Positions 45,005 through 54,168 of a stretch of DNA of 64,000 bases are shown here, one piece after another. The stretch comes from CBDCPI01 sp965220245 (lineage in GTDB: Bacteria; Chloroflexota; Dehalococcoidia; Lucifugimonadales; UBA3495). The notes under the pieces were generated by a model. That model saw only the letters and a list, made by a program, of their open reading frames with translations, had not been told where the DNA came from and made no database searches. Location of the stretch: contig CBDCPI010000001.1 of NCBI GenBank assembly GCA_965220245.1, positions 62,001 through 126,000 on the forward strand. The letters are read 5' to 3'. Position 1 is the first letter of the stretch; each line of letters starts with the position of its first letter. Made by a program: the position numbers and the translations under genes.

Positions 45005-45715
45005 TTATTTAACCGGCAGCGGCGCCGCCAAGGTTGCGGGGATCCAATCGCTTAGGAGTTCCTCCAACTCGTCCCGGCACTCTTCCAAGCGGTGCTCGGC
45101 CCCCTCGTAGAGCACCAGTTGCTTGGGCTCTTGGGCCCACTCGTAGATCTGCTCGGCGCAGCGGAAAGGGAGGCGGGTATCGGCCTTGCCGTGGACCACC
45201 AGCAGGGGCGCCGGTGAAATCATCCCGGCCATACTGGCCCCGTAGGTCTGCGGGGACAACGAGACGACCCCCTTGATGTGGGAGCCCGCCGCCCCGGCAG
45301 CAACGACCACCGCGCCGCCGAAGGAGTGACCCACCACCACGGCAGGCCCGTATCCCGTGGCCCTCAAGAAAGCGACTCCCGCCAGCAGGTCCAACACACA
45401 GGCTTCCAAGTCGTTGGGCCGGCGATAGTCCAAACGAAGCGAGGTGATGCCTTGGTCTTTGAAGCGCTCCGCCAACCGGGCGTAGGTCCCCGGCCCGGGT
45501 CCGCCGAACCCGCCGCGGGCGCCGCACACCCAAACCACCGCTTGGTTGGACCCTTCCGACTGGTGAAGAATCGCCCCCAAGTCGCCCAGGGTGGTCTTGA
45601 ATAATAGGCCTTGGCCAGGACCGTCGTCGGGGGTTGGCCCGGACAAGACCTGCTGAATGGTCATCGACGGCCCATCGGGGGGGTTGTCGGACGATTGCTC
45701 TTCCGGCGGAGCCAT
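45005..45715 (-). CDS. Alpha/beta hydrolase (dienelactone-hydrolase-like)
   Basis: 236 residues. Nucleophile AVVVGHSFGGAVVVAAG, acid loop LLVVHGKADTRLPF and His in YEGAEHRLEECRDELEE complete the triad. DYRRPNDLEACVLDLLAGVA precedes the elbow. Cytoplasmic carboxylesterase-type enzyme; substrate unknown. The ATG has AGGTG upstream. Only 37 bp to the hydantoinase gene, so likely same transcript. Confidence 0.87.
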   Translation of the reverse strand: MAPPEEQSSDNPPDGPSMTIQQVLSGPTPDDGPGQGLLFKTTLGDLGAILHQSEGSNQAVVWVCGARGGFGGPGPGTYARLAERFKDQGITSLRLDYRRPNDLEACVLDLLAGVAFLRATGYGPAVVVGHSFGGAVVVAAGAAGSHIKGVVSLSPQTYGASMAGMISPAPLLVVHGKADTRLPFRCAEQIYEWAQEPKQLVLYEGAEHRLEECRDELEELLSDWIPATLAAPLPVK

Positions 45716-45788
45716 AAAAACACCTCGGCGCTGATAGGGATAAAATAAAGATAGACCGGAAAGGCCTATTGCATCGCCTTAACAGGCC

Positions 45789-46628
45789 TTACTTCAAGAA
45801 AGCAGTGACCTTGGCGATGAAGTCGTCGGGATTGTCTTCGAAGACCATGTGTCCAGCCCGCGGCACCTCCACCAGCTTCCCTTGGGCCAGGGTCTGCTCC
45901 ATCTGCTGGGCCACTTCGGGACTCAGCGTGTCGGTCTCTGCGCCCCGGACGACCAAGGTAGGGCAGGTTATGGTCCTGACGGAAGGCCAAAGGTCGGCCG
46001 CCGGAGGGGCCGTGCCCCGCCGCCGTTGTTCCCGGATTTCCAGGTCGTAGCGCCAGCCAAACTTGCCGTTGGGCAACTGCCGGGAAGCGTATTGCAAGCG
46101 ACGCCGCAACACGGCCTCAGAGGCAAAGCGATTCTGCTTGCTCATATAGGCCACGACGTCTTCGAAGGTATCGAACTCTTCGGGGACTTGTTGAATTTCC
46201 CGGGTTATCCGCTCGCCGCCCGCCGGGTTAATCTCGGGGCCGATGTCGACAATGACCAACCGGCTGACCTTTTCCGGGTAGCGGCCGGTGAAGGCCATGC
46301 TGTTGCGCCCACCCATGGAGTGGCCGAACAGAACAAAGGACTCCAGGCCTAACGCTTCGCTGAAGGCGTGCAAGTCGGCCACGAAGGCGTCGGTAGAGTA
46401 GTCCCCGCCCGGGGCCCAATCGCTGTCTCCCCGGCCCCGCTGGTCCAAGGCTAACACGTGATAGTCTTGGCACAAAGCCGCTGACACATCATCCCAAGAG
46501 TGAGCGTGGCCGCGCAGCCCATGGAGGAGCACCAGGGCCTGCTTACCCGCCGTACCCCAGTCAAGATAATGCAAATTCAGGCCGTTAGCGGATACCGTTT
46601 TGTCCTGGGGTCTGGTACTGGTTGTCAT
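45789..46628 (-). CDS. Alpha/beta hydrolase
   Basis: 279 residues from ATG 46628, with GGAGGG 8 nt upstream; the frame extends further upstream without features. LVLLHGLRGHAHSWDDVSAA (HG oxyanion), LALDQRGRGDSDWAPGGDYS, SFVLFGHSMGGRNSMAFTGR (nucleophile Ser), LVVRGAETDTLSPE (Asp) and VPRAGHMVFEDNP (His) give a complete triad. Resembles haloperoxidase/MhpC-type hydrolases. First gene of the hydantoinase unit. Confidence 0.92.
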   Translation of the reverse strand: MTTSTRPQDKTVSANGLNLHYLDWGTAGKQALVLLHGLRGHAHSWDDVSAALCQDYHVLALDQRGRGDSDWAPGGDYSTDAFVADLHAFSEALGLESFVLFGHSMGGRNSMAFTGRYPEKVSRLVIVDIGPEINPAGGERITREIQQVPEEFDTFEDVVAYMSKQNRFASEAVLRRRLQYASRQLPNGKFGWRYDLEIREQRRRGTAPPAADLWPSVRTITCPTLVVRGAETDTLSPEVAQQMEQTLAQGKLVEVPRAGHMVFEDNPDDFIAKVTAFLK

Positions 46629-46934
46629 CTCTCGCCCTCCAGCAATGGTTGTTAGACTGCGGACCGTTCCGGACCGCCGGGGTCGTGTCTCCGGTGGCCG
46701 ACGATTTGGTGGCCCCAGTTTAGCACACCGCGCCCATACACCCAATGGAACCTGCGGGCCTTTGGTTCTCCGCCTAGCGCCAATCCCCACCGATCACCCT
46801 GCCCTTCGGCAAGCTTTCAAGTACCTGAGCAGTTACTTCCACTGGAGCGGCTCCGCAGGCGGGGCGTAACCCTGCTCAGGGTGAGCGGAACGCAGCGCAG
46901 CACAGTCGAAGGGCGTCCGCATTAGAGACCGCGA
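46629..46934. other. Gap with REP-like text, no gene
   Basis: 306 bp between the hydrolase and CAP genes. The part 46868-46925 (CCCTGCTCAGGGTGAGCGGA and following) belongs to the REP-like repeat also seen at 37007. The remainder holds the hydrolase-operon promoter region; no motif was convincing. Confidence 0.45.
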
Positions 46935-48902
46935 TTATCGGTTAATAGAGTATGTATCGGGCGGCGTCACGCCGTGGAAGATGGAGTACTGGGAGATAAC
47001 CACATCATCTCCATCTGTATTACCCCACAGCAAGACGGTGTATACGCCGTCGCCATGCTCGCGCAGAACGCCGATCAGGTCGGCAGTCACGGCAAAGGTC
47101 TTACCGTTGGCAGTCCATCTTGACGCGGTAATCCACGGCACCGTAATGGTCTGTGGCTTGCGGCGCTGACTCGCGTTGTAAGCTTCCTGCCAAGATTGGT
47201 GTGCGTCGTCGTGCGACTCAGGACTTGGAGCCTCGGGGCTAACATCGTAAGGGTTGGGGCACGGTTGATAGGTTTTGGTGAATTTATCCTCATTATAGTA
47301 CCAGCCTGCGGTCAAGGGTTCCCGCAGTGAAGCGGCAAGCCGGCCAGAGTCGTAACAGTAGGTTGCGGAGACCTGCCTCCTGGTCAGGCGGTGCGGCGGC
47401 GGGTCGTAATAGACTTGTACGCCAAGGTCCTGCTCCTCCGCAAACCGGAGGCCATTCTTTGTCTCACCTGCCAAGGACAACATGCCGTTCTCAATGGCGG
47501 GCAGCCGGTCATACTCGACGTAATCGCCTTCGAAATGCTGGACCGCCTTAAAGTTGTAGTGGTCCCACGCCAAGCCGATGTTGACCTTCTTGTGCCACCT
47601 GCCGAGAATGTTGCGCCGGTGGCCGGGGCTGTTCATCCATCCTGCCATTGTTTCTCGAATCTCTGCCTCGACACTGCCTAGAGCGCGGTATCCATCCCTA
47701 CGGGTGATGCAGTAGTCCAGGCCGCTGTTATTCTCCCCATTGGACTGATAGCCTCCGGCCAGGCTGTAACGCATGTAGGGCTTTAACCCGTCTATGCCCC
47801 AATGGGACGATGTACAGTTTTCGAGGGATGACTCGGCGTGCAGTTGGGCGGCGCGGTTGTTTCCCAAGACAACTGGGGGGACGTCTGCCCTCCCACGCTC
47901 AGCATTTATCAGTTCCAGCATATACCGCTTCTCTTCGCTATGCCGCAAGGACAGCGCTGGAGTGGGGTGGACTGCCGACACGGGCGTCCCAGACCGCCTT
48001 GGCGCTGGTGTTGATGCAGGCGTCAACGCCAGTCCTCGGTCTTCTCCCTTTTCCAGAAGAATTTCCACAGTGATGTTGTCTCTGACCCATTGGAGGTTAT
48101 TCTTATAAATCCGGTCCTGGTCAACTATGACAGCCCCAAAGTAATCGCCGATGTTGGTCTCATTAAAGAACGTAAGGGCTTCGTCGATTGTGCCGTCCCC
48201 ATGGGATACCAAGGTCTTGAGCTGCGCCTGGGTGCCGCCTCCCGGGATTTTGGCAGCTTTCAAGTAGAGGGTGTAGGAAATCCCGGCAAAGGAAACGCTA
48301 GTGACTTCGACCGGAATAGTGGCCGGTGTGGGTGTAAGGCTCGGTGTGGCAGTTGGGACCGGGGGCGGCGCAGCAGATGGAGTTGGGATTGGTGTCGTCG
48401 TGGGAACGGCCGTTGGCATTGGAGACGGTTCGGGATTTTGTAAGCTAACAGGGAGGTCTGTTGGCATTGGCGTAGGTACAGGTTCTTGCTTTTGTGAAGC
48501 GGGGACAACCCGAGTATCCGGCGCTGGAATAATCCCAGGCGCAGGAGTTGATATTACTCTTTGAGTGCCATTGGCGGAGCCGCCTTCGGATAGTGTTCCG
48601 CCAAGCCTCTCCTGTATCTTTTCTGTGTCGATGCCAATCTCAAGATAGCCTTGCCAGTACGCAACTGCGCCTGCAACCATAACTAATAGGACGGCTAGGA
48701 CGAAGATTTTTCCTGCCCGCATACCCGGCCTCCTTCTCCGGCTGGCAGTCTGGCTGCCAACATTCTCCCGTTGCCGGTTCCCGGCCCCCTGCGTTCGGCT
48801 GCCAGGCCGCTCCCGTTTCCTGCCCCTGGCTCCCTGTCCGGTGCACTCGGCGCAGGTGCAGGCCGGTGGGTGATCGTAGTACCAGTTTGTTCGACCACTC
48901 AT
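46935..48902 (-). CDS. Membrane-anchored CAP/SCP-domain protein
   Basis: 655 residues from ATG 48902. N-terminus has ACTCAECTG (Cys pair) and a basic stretch, then a membrane helix GKIFVLAVLLVMVAGAVAYW, a long Pro/Thr/Ala-rich spacer, a small domain and the CAP domain: EKRYMLELINAERGRADVPP, ENCTSSHWGIDGLKPYMRYS, MAGWMNSPGHRRNILGRWHK, with the HWG/GEN-type signature. A C-terminal region (QTITVPWITASRWTANGKTF) may be another wall domain. CAP proteins are extracellular; role unknown. Same architecture style as the GLUG protein. Confidence 0.85.
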   Translation of the reverse strand: MSGRTNWYYDHPPACTCAECTGQGARGRKRERPGSRTQGAGNRQRENVGSQTASRRRRPGMRAGKIFVLAVLLVMVAGAVAYWQGYLEIGIDTEKIQERLGGTLSEGGSANGTQRVISTPAPGIIPAPDTRVVPASQKQEPVPTPMPTDLPVSLQNPEPSPMPTAVPTTTPIPTPSAAPPPVPTATPSLTPTPATIPVEVTSVSFAGISYTLYLKAAKIPGGGTQAQLKTLVSHGDGTIDEALTFFNETNIGDYFGAVIVDQDRIYKNNLQWVRDNITVEILLEKGEDRGLALTPASTPAPRRSGTPVSAVHPTPALSLRHSEEKRYMLELINAERGRADVPPVVLGNNRAAQLHAESSLENCTSSHWGIDGLKPYMRYSLAGGYQSNGENNSGLDYCITRRDGYRALGSVEAEIRETMAGWMNSPGHRRNILGRWHKKVNIGLAWDHYNFKAVQHFEGDYVEYDRLPAIENGMLSLAGETKNGLRFAEEQDLGVQVYYDPPPHRLTRRQVSATYCYDSGRLAASLREPLTAGWYYNEDKFTKTYQPCPNPYDVSPEAPSPESHDDAHQSWQEAYNASQRRKPQTITVPWITASRWTANGKTFAVTADLIGVLREHGDGVYTVLLWGNTDGDDVVISQYSIFHGVTPPDTYSINR

Positions 48903-49514
48903 AACCTGTCCCAAAGTGAACAATGGATTAAGAAGGGACACTTTTAGGAGAGAAGGAGTATCCTTCTCAAAATAGAACCCAAGAGGTGTCTCGTGGCGAG
49001 TCTACTAGACCCGTTTTGCGATGTCGATGATTCTTAGCAACGGTCCCGGTCCTACTGGGCCCAAGCCATGTTCCAAAGCAGATCCGCCAAAGGCTGTGTC
49101 CCAGTCAACTGCCAGCCAGCGAAGCGATAACCATCATGATGCACTTCCACCAGAGCCACTACCGCCATTTCAAAGCCTATTACACCGATTGAGCATACCC
49201 GCCACCGCCCTGAGCTTGCCGAAGGGCTCAGGGGAGCCGGAATCCAGAAGCGTTTGCAACCGGCAACGTTCCCTTTCCTTGGCATTTCTGGATTCCCGCC
49301 TGCGCGGGAATGACGGGTTGGGTATTTTCATAGTAGTGACTATGGGGAGGCAGCCCTGGGTTTAGTTTATTGTTCACGTATCAGTAAAGGGTGATGCTAG
49401 CCAGCAATCGATTCGGTTGACCCTCCTGAGGGGCACTGGTACACTCCCAGCCACCGTAGGGGTATATGTTGGCGAATTCCAGAACATAACCGGGCATATC
49501 GAAGGAGATAGCAC
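48903..49514. other. Gap with REP-like repeats and the 49515 gene's leader
   Basis: 612 bp. GAGCTTGCCGAAGGGCTC AG near 49210 and GGATTCCCGCCTGCGCGGGA near 49300 are hairpin-forming dispersed text; CCGGAATCCAG/CTGGATTCC pair around a 50-bp loop. A minus-strand frame near 49050-49180 is unconvincing. AAGGAG at 49503-49508 serves the downstream gene. Confidence 0.5.
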
Positions 49515-50417
49515 ATGCCTACATCAAAGGTAAGCACGTTTTGGGAAAGGACTCGCGCCGAGTTGGATGAGGTGGAGCTAAACGCCTCATTGGAAGAAGT
49601 GGAGGACGCTGACGTTTTCACTATAGAAGGACGGGTCAAGACCCGCACCATCTACCGGGTGATTATGTCCAGCTTCCAAGGCACGCGAATCCGGGGCTGG
49701 TACACTCTCCCCACCGGCACCCCTCCGGCTAGGGGTTGGCCGGCAATAATGGAAGTCCCCGGCTACGGCGGCACCATGCCTCTGCCGTCCCACCTCTCCC
49801 AGTTCGGCTACGCCACGCTGTCGCTGTTCCCCACGAGCCAAGGGGAGAGCCTGAAGGAGTGGGAGATCGAACACAGCACCCGAGTGGTCTACAACATCAC
49901 CGACCCGGAGCGTTACTACTACCGGGGGGCCTACATGGACTGCGTTCGCGGCGTGGACTTCCTGGACAGCCGCCCGGAGATCGATTCCAGCCGCCTGGGC
50001 GTTTGGGGATTCAGCCAAGGCGGGGGGCTGACGCTGGCTACCGCCTCCTTGGACCGGCGAGTGACCGCAGCGGTGGCGGGAGTCCCTTGGCTCTGCAACT
50101 TCCCGGTGGCGGCGACAATCACTACCTCCCCCTATCTGGAGTTACATGACTGGCTGGAGGAACATCCCGACGACCGGGAGACCGCCATGTCCACCCTCAC
50201 CTACTTTGACCAGCTAAGCTTGTCCGACGGCATCACTTGCCCAATTTTGGTGGGTAGCGCGATCATAGACTACGTGCATCCCCTGAGTACCGTGATGCCG
50301 GTGTTTGAAAACATCAAGTCCTTGAAATCGATCCTGGTATATCCCGACTTGGAGCACGAGTACCGGACCGACTTCACCCACCACGGCAAGGCCTGGATGG
50401 ACCGCTACCTGCATTGA
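49515..50417 (+). CDS. Acetylxylan-esterase-like alpha/beta hydrolase
   Basis: 300 residues, AAGGAG 7 nt before the ATG. RGWYTLPTGTPPARGWPAIM EVPGYGG, YMDCVRGVDFLDSRPEIDSS, nucleophile VWGFSQGGGLTLATASL, PILVGSAIIDYVHPLS (Asp) and LEHEYRTDF (His) match the AXE1/cephalosporin-C deacetylase family. Deacetylates sugar esters in relatives. No signal peptide. Stands alone, convergent with cobI. Confidence 0.9.
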   Translation: MPTSKVSTFWERTRAELDEVELNASLEEVEDADVFTIEGRVKTRTIYRVIMSSFQGTRIRGWYTLPTGTPPARGWPAIMEVPGYGGTMPLPSHLSQFGYATLSLFPTSQGESLKEWEIEHSTRVVYNITDPERYYYRGAYMDCVRGVDFLDSRPEIDSSRLGVWGFSQGGGLTLATASLDRRVTAAVAGVPWLCNFPVAATITTSPYLELHDWLEEHPDDRETAMSTLTYFDQLSLSDGITCPILVGSAIIDYVHPLSTVMPVFENIKSLKSILVYPDLEHEYRTDFTHHGKAWMDRYLH

Positions 50418-50443
50418 TTAACGCGCCGCCATTGGCTGGCCGC

Positions 50444-51151
50444 TTATCTTTTGATTATGAGGACGGAGAAGTAATCGAAGTCCTCTTGAGTAAGCTCTTG
50501 GAGGTCCTGAACCACTTCTTCTCGTTGGGTGGTGGCGCGCCGGACGTAGACGGCCTTGCCAGCCAACCCTAGTTTCTCCAGGTTGGCCAGAGAGTCTAGC
50601 AACGTCCGGTTCACTTCCATCAGGACGATGGTGTCGTAGTTGGTGATGGCCTCCCGGAGGTCGTCGATGCCGTACACCGTAGGCAGAATGGCCAAACGCT
50701 GACCATGAGTAACCAGAGGCACCCCGGCGCTAGCTGCTGCCGCCATCACCGAGGATACACCGGGCATCACCTCGGTCTTCACTTCCGGGAAGGCGGCGCG
50801 GACGCTGTCCAGCAGGTAGGAAAACTCGCTGTAGAGCATGGGGTCGCCCTCGGTGATGAAGGCGACGTCTTGACCTTCATTTAAATGCGCGCCGATTCGG
50901 GCCGCAGCGTCGCTCCAAGTCTCCTCACTAACCGGGGTATCGTCGGACGGCACGGTAATGCTCAGGTACGCGGGTTGGGCCCCCCGGAGATGCTCCCGCA
51001 CCACGCTCAGGGCGTAGCTCTCCCGCCCGTCGTCCAGTTGGGTAAAGCAAATCACCCCCACCCGCTGCAAAAGTCGTTGCGCCTTCAAGGTGAGCAACTC
51101 CGGGTCTCCCGGACCTACGCCGATACCGTATAAACAGCCAGGGCTAGTCAT
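50444..51151 (-). CDS. cobI: Precorrin-2 C20-methyltransferase
   Basis: 235 residues. GIGVGPGDPELLTLKAQRLL (SAM/substrate loop), FITEGDPMLYSEFSYLLDSV, and VMPGVSSVMAAAASAGVPLV are the tetrapyrrole methylase motifs; the EGDPMLYS version is typical for CobI/CbiL. Uses S-adenosylmethionine to methylate C20 in cobalamin ring synthesis. No other cobalamin gene is in the window. Sits downstream of leuS on the same strand, 92 bp away. Confidence 0.92.
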   Translation of the reverse strand: MTSPGCLYGIGVGPGDPELLTLKAQRLLQRVGVICFTQLDDGRESYALSVVREHLRGAQPAYLSITVPSDDTPVSEETWSDAAARIGAHLNEGQDVAFITEGDPMLYSEFSYLLDSVRAAFPEVKTEVMPGVSSVMAAAASAGVPLVTHGQRLAILPTVYGIDDLREAITNYDTIVLMEVNRTLLDSLANLEKLGLAGKAVYVRRATTQREEVVQDLQELTQEDFDYFSVLIIKR

Positions 51152-51243
51152 AGAGCGGTCATTAAGTTCCTTTCGATTGAGTTAGGGCCATCTGAGTTAG
51201 GGTCAATGGAGTTACCGGCGATTGGGTTGCGGGAGAAATACCC

Positions 51244-53754
51244 TTATTCCACCACCACGTTCACCAATCGTCCGGGGACATAGACAGTCTTGCTCACCAA
51301 CTTGCCATCGGTGAATGACTTGACTTTGGGGCTGGCCAAAGCCAGCTCTTGGGCCGCCTGCTCCTGAATATCCGCCGGGACTTCCAGCTTGTCCCGGACC
51401 TTGCCGTTGACCTGCAACACCAGCGTGATCGACTCTTCAGCCGCCAAATCGTCATCCCACCCCGGGAAAAGCTGCTGGTGTACGCTGTAGGGCTGGCCGA
51501 TAAGCTCCCACATCTCCTCGGACAGATGGGGAGCTATGGGGGCCAGCATCAGGATGAACTTCTCGATACACTCCCGCCAGGTGGCGGAGTCGACGGCGGA
51601 GTCTGCCCAGACGCGGTTGAGATGGTTGGAGAACTCCATCAATGCCGCGATGGCCGTGTTGAACTTGAACCGGTCCATGTCTTGGTAGCATTTGCGAATG
51701 GTCTGATGCAACACGCGGTAGGTCTCGCGGGCGCCCTTACTCTCCACCAGTTGCCCGTCCGGCCCGTCCGTGGCCGCGTCTAGTACCGCCGGGTCGCGGT
51801 TAACCAGGTCCCACACCCGGTTTAACCAGCGGGCCATGCCGTTGATGCCGACTTCGCTCCAAGGGCCGCCCTGTTCCCAAGGGCCGATGAACATGAGGAA
51901 GCAACGCACCGCATCGGCGCCCAGTTGCTCCACAACTTCATCGGGGTTGACCACGTTGCCCCGGCTCTTGCTCATCTTTTCGTGGTCTTCGCCCAAGATT
52001 ACTCCTTGGTTGAACAGGCGCAGGAACGGTTCCTGAAAGTCAACGATGCCCATATCGTGCAGGGCCTTGATAAAGAACCGGGAATACAACAGGTGCATGA
52101 CCGCGTGCTCGGCCCCGCCGGTGTACTGGTCTACAGGCAGCCAACTGCTGGCAACCTCCGGGTTTACCGGCCCTTGGTGATAGTCCGGGCTGAGGTAGCG
52201 CATCATGTACCACGACGAGTCCATGAATGTGTCCATGGTGTCCGTCTCGCGCTTGGCCGGGCCGCCGCATTGGGGGCAGTGGGTATTGACGAACCCCCCA
52301 TTCGACGCCAAGGGCGATTCTCCGGTGGGCTTGAAATCCGCATCCTCGGGCAAAAGCACCGGAAGGTCGTTTTCGGGGACCGGGATGATGCCGCATTCCG
52401 GGCAGTAGACCATGGGGATAGGCGTGCCCCAGTAACGTTGCCGGGATATAAGCCAGTCGCGCAACCGGTAGGAAACCGTCCGCTTACCCCAGCCGTACCT
52501 CTTAATGTCGGCAGCAATGGCCTCCATACCTTCTTGGTTGGTCATACCGTCGTAGCGGGCCGAATTGGTCATGAACCCTTCGCCCAAGAAGGCTTCGCTC
52601 AAGTCCTTTCCGTCCCACTCCAAGGGCGCCACCACGATTTTGACCGGAAGCCGGTACCTCCTCGCAAACCCAAAGTCCCTGGCGTCGTGGGCCGGCACTC
52701 CCATCACCGCCCCGGTGCCATAGGTCATCAGCACGTAGTCACTGATAAATATGGGGACCCGCTCCCCGTTTAGCCGGTTGGTGGCGTAAGACCCCACAAA
52801 AACCCCGGTCTTTTCCGTTTCCGTAGACAAGCGGTCGATTTCGGAAGTCTGCCGGGCTTTGTTGATGTATGCCTCTACGTCCGGCCGCTGCCTGTCGGTA
52901 GTCAAGCCGACAACCAACGGGTGTTCCGGGGCCAACACCAGAAAGGTTACGCCAAAGATGGTGTCGATCCGGGTGGTAAAAGTACGAATTTCGGTCTCGG
53001 AAAGGCCCAGGTTAGAGATGTCGAAGCTTATCTCCACGCCCTCGCTGCGGCCGATCCAGTTGGTCTGCATCGCCAGAATCTTGTCCGGCCAGTCCGCCAG
53101 ACCATCAAAGTCCAAGAGCCTTTCGGCATAGTCGGTGATCTTAAAGAACCATTGCTCTAGGTCGCGCCGGGTGACCTCGGCGCCGCAGCGTTCACAACTC
53201 CCATTCAAGACCTGTTCGTTAGCCAATACGGTAACGCAGGAGGGGCACCAGACCACCGGCGCCTCACTGCGGTAGGCCAGTCCGTGTTCGTAGAGCTTCA
53301 GGAAGAACCATTGGTTCCAGCGGTAGTACTCCGGGTCGCAGCAAATGACCTCCCGGTCCCAATCGTAGATCGCGCCAATAGAGCGTAGCTGACGGCGCAT
53401 GTTACTGATGTTGTCCATGGTCCAAGTAAACGGGTGGATGCCGCGGCTGATGGCAGCGTTTTCCGCCGGGAGTCCAAAGGCGTCGAAGCCTATTGGATGC
53501 AAAACATTGTACCCTTGCATCCGCCGGAAACGGGCGTGACAATCGGCCGGGGCCATGGCGTACCAGTGCCCGATGTGCAGGTCGCCGGAGGGATAGGGGT
53601 ACATGGTCATTTCGTACCATTTGGGCCGGGGATCGTCGCTTCTCACCCGGTGCAGGCCGTCTTGCTCCCAACGGTCTTGCCACTTGCGGTCAATGGCCAC
53701 CGCCTGGGGTGTACCGGGCAAGCGCGATACCACTTGCTTACGGCTGGTCGTCAT
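51244..53754 (-). CDS. leuS: Leucyl-tRNA synthetase
   Basis: 836 residues, normal length. YPSGDLHIGHWYAMAPADCH contains HIGH (60-63); KMSKS lies near residue 590 (DHEKMSKSRGNVVNPDE). Zinc-binding clusters CPSC...CERC and CPQC; editing domain with TTRIDTIFGVTFLVLAPEHP and GTGAVMGVPAHDARDFGFA. The C-terminal domain ends SKTVYVPGRLVNVVVE. Charges tRNA-Leu. Divergent from the trk genes. Confidence 0.98.
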   Translation of the reverse strand: MTTSRKQVVSRLPGTPQAVAIDRKWQDRWEQDGLHRVRSDDPRPKWYEMTMYPYPSGDLHIGHWYAMAPADCHARFRRMQGYNVLHPIGFDAFGLPAENAAISRGIHPFTWTMDNISNMRRQLRSIGAIYDWDREVICCDPEYYRWNQWFFLKLYEHGLAYRSEAPVVWCPSCVTVLANEQVLNGSCERCGAEVTRRDLEQWFFKITDYAERLLDFDGLADWPDKILAMQTNWIGRSEGVEISFDISNLGLSETEIRTFTTRIDTIFGVTFLVLAPEHPLVVGLTTDRQRPDVEAYINKARQTSEIDRLSTETEKTGVFVGSYATNRLNGERVPIFISDYVLMTYGTGAVMGVPAHDARDFGFARRYRLPVKIVVAPLEWDGKDLSEAFLGEGFMTNSARYDGMTNQEGMEAIAADIKRYGWGKRTVSYRLRDWLISRQRYWGTPIPMVYCPECGIIPVPENDLPVLLPEDADFKPTGESPLASNGGFVNTHCPQCGGPAKRETDTMDTFMDSSWYMMRYLSPDYHQGPVNPEVASSWLPVDQYTGGAEHAVMHLLYSRFFIKALHDMGIVDFQEPFLRLFNQGVILGEDHEKMSKSRGNVVNPDEVVEQLGADAVRCFLMFIGPWEQGGPWSEVGINGMARWLNRVWDLVNRDPAVLDAATDGPDGQLVESKGARETYRVLHQTIRKCYQDMDRFKFNTAIAALMEFSNHLNRVWADSAVDSATWRECIEKFILMLAPIAPHLSEEMWELIGQPYSVHQQLFPGWDDDLAAEESITLVLQVNGKVRDKLEVPADIQEQAAQELALASPKVKSFTDGKLVSKTVYVPGRLVNVVVE

Positions 53755-54168
53755 CTGCCGTCACCTCGCATAAGCTGCGCCCGCAGTATACCTTAGCTTA
53801 ACTATATTAGCATAAGAACGGGGAACCCCACGCAGGGTCTTCAGTTTTCATGTTGGAGTGGTGCATTAACCCCCTACAATGTCATTCTGAGGAGCTTGCG
53901 ATGAGGAATCTAAAGTCTTTCGGCGGCAAAATGGTTGGAATGGGCAGGATTTTAGACCCTTCGCTGCGCTCAGGGTGACAACTGAAAGACACTGGAACCC
54001 CACGCAGCTTTCTTCCAGATTTGGGTGTGATTAAAAGTGGTTGTAATATTAATGACAATAACGTAGAGGCGATTCGCGAATCGGCCTTACTGACCAACCG
54101 GTTTTAGTCACACCCTGCCATGGCGCGCAGATTGACACTGGATAAGCCGCTGCCTAGAATTCCATCCC
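53755..54168. other. Intergenic region leuS/trkH with REP-like repeat
   Basis: 414 bp. 53880-53985 is a REP-like block (TCATTCTGAGGAGC to GCTGCGCTCAGGGTGACA) of the sort seen at 37007. A separate inverted-repeat element lies at 54023-54115. Both divergent promoters must be here; none was clearly read. Confidence 0.5.
54023..54115. repeat. 93-bp element: 21-bp inverted ends and central palindrome
   Basis: GGGTGTGATTAAAAGTGGTTG (split as GGGTGTGATTAAAA plus GTGGTTG, 54023-54043) pairs with 54095-54115, 18 of 21 positions. CGATTCGCGAATCG at 54070-54083 is a perfect 14-bp palindrome. Could be a MITE or a regulator site ahead of trkH. Confidence 0.45.

Noticed and set aside
49052..49285. 77-codon minus-strand frame
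   Set aside because: Runs through hairpin-forming repeat sequence and shows no family resemblance.
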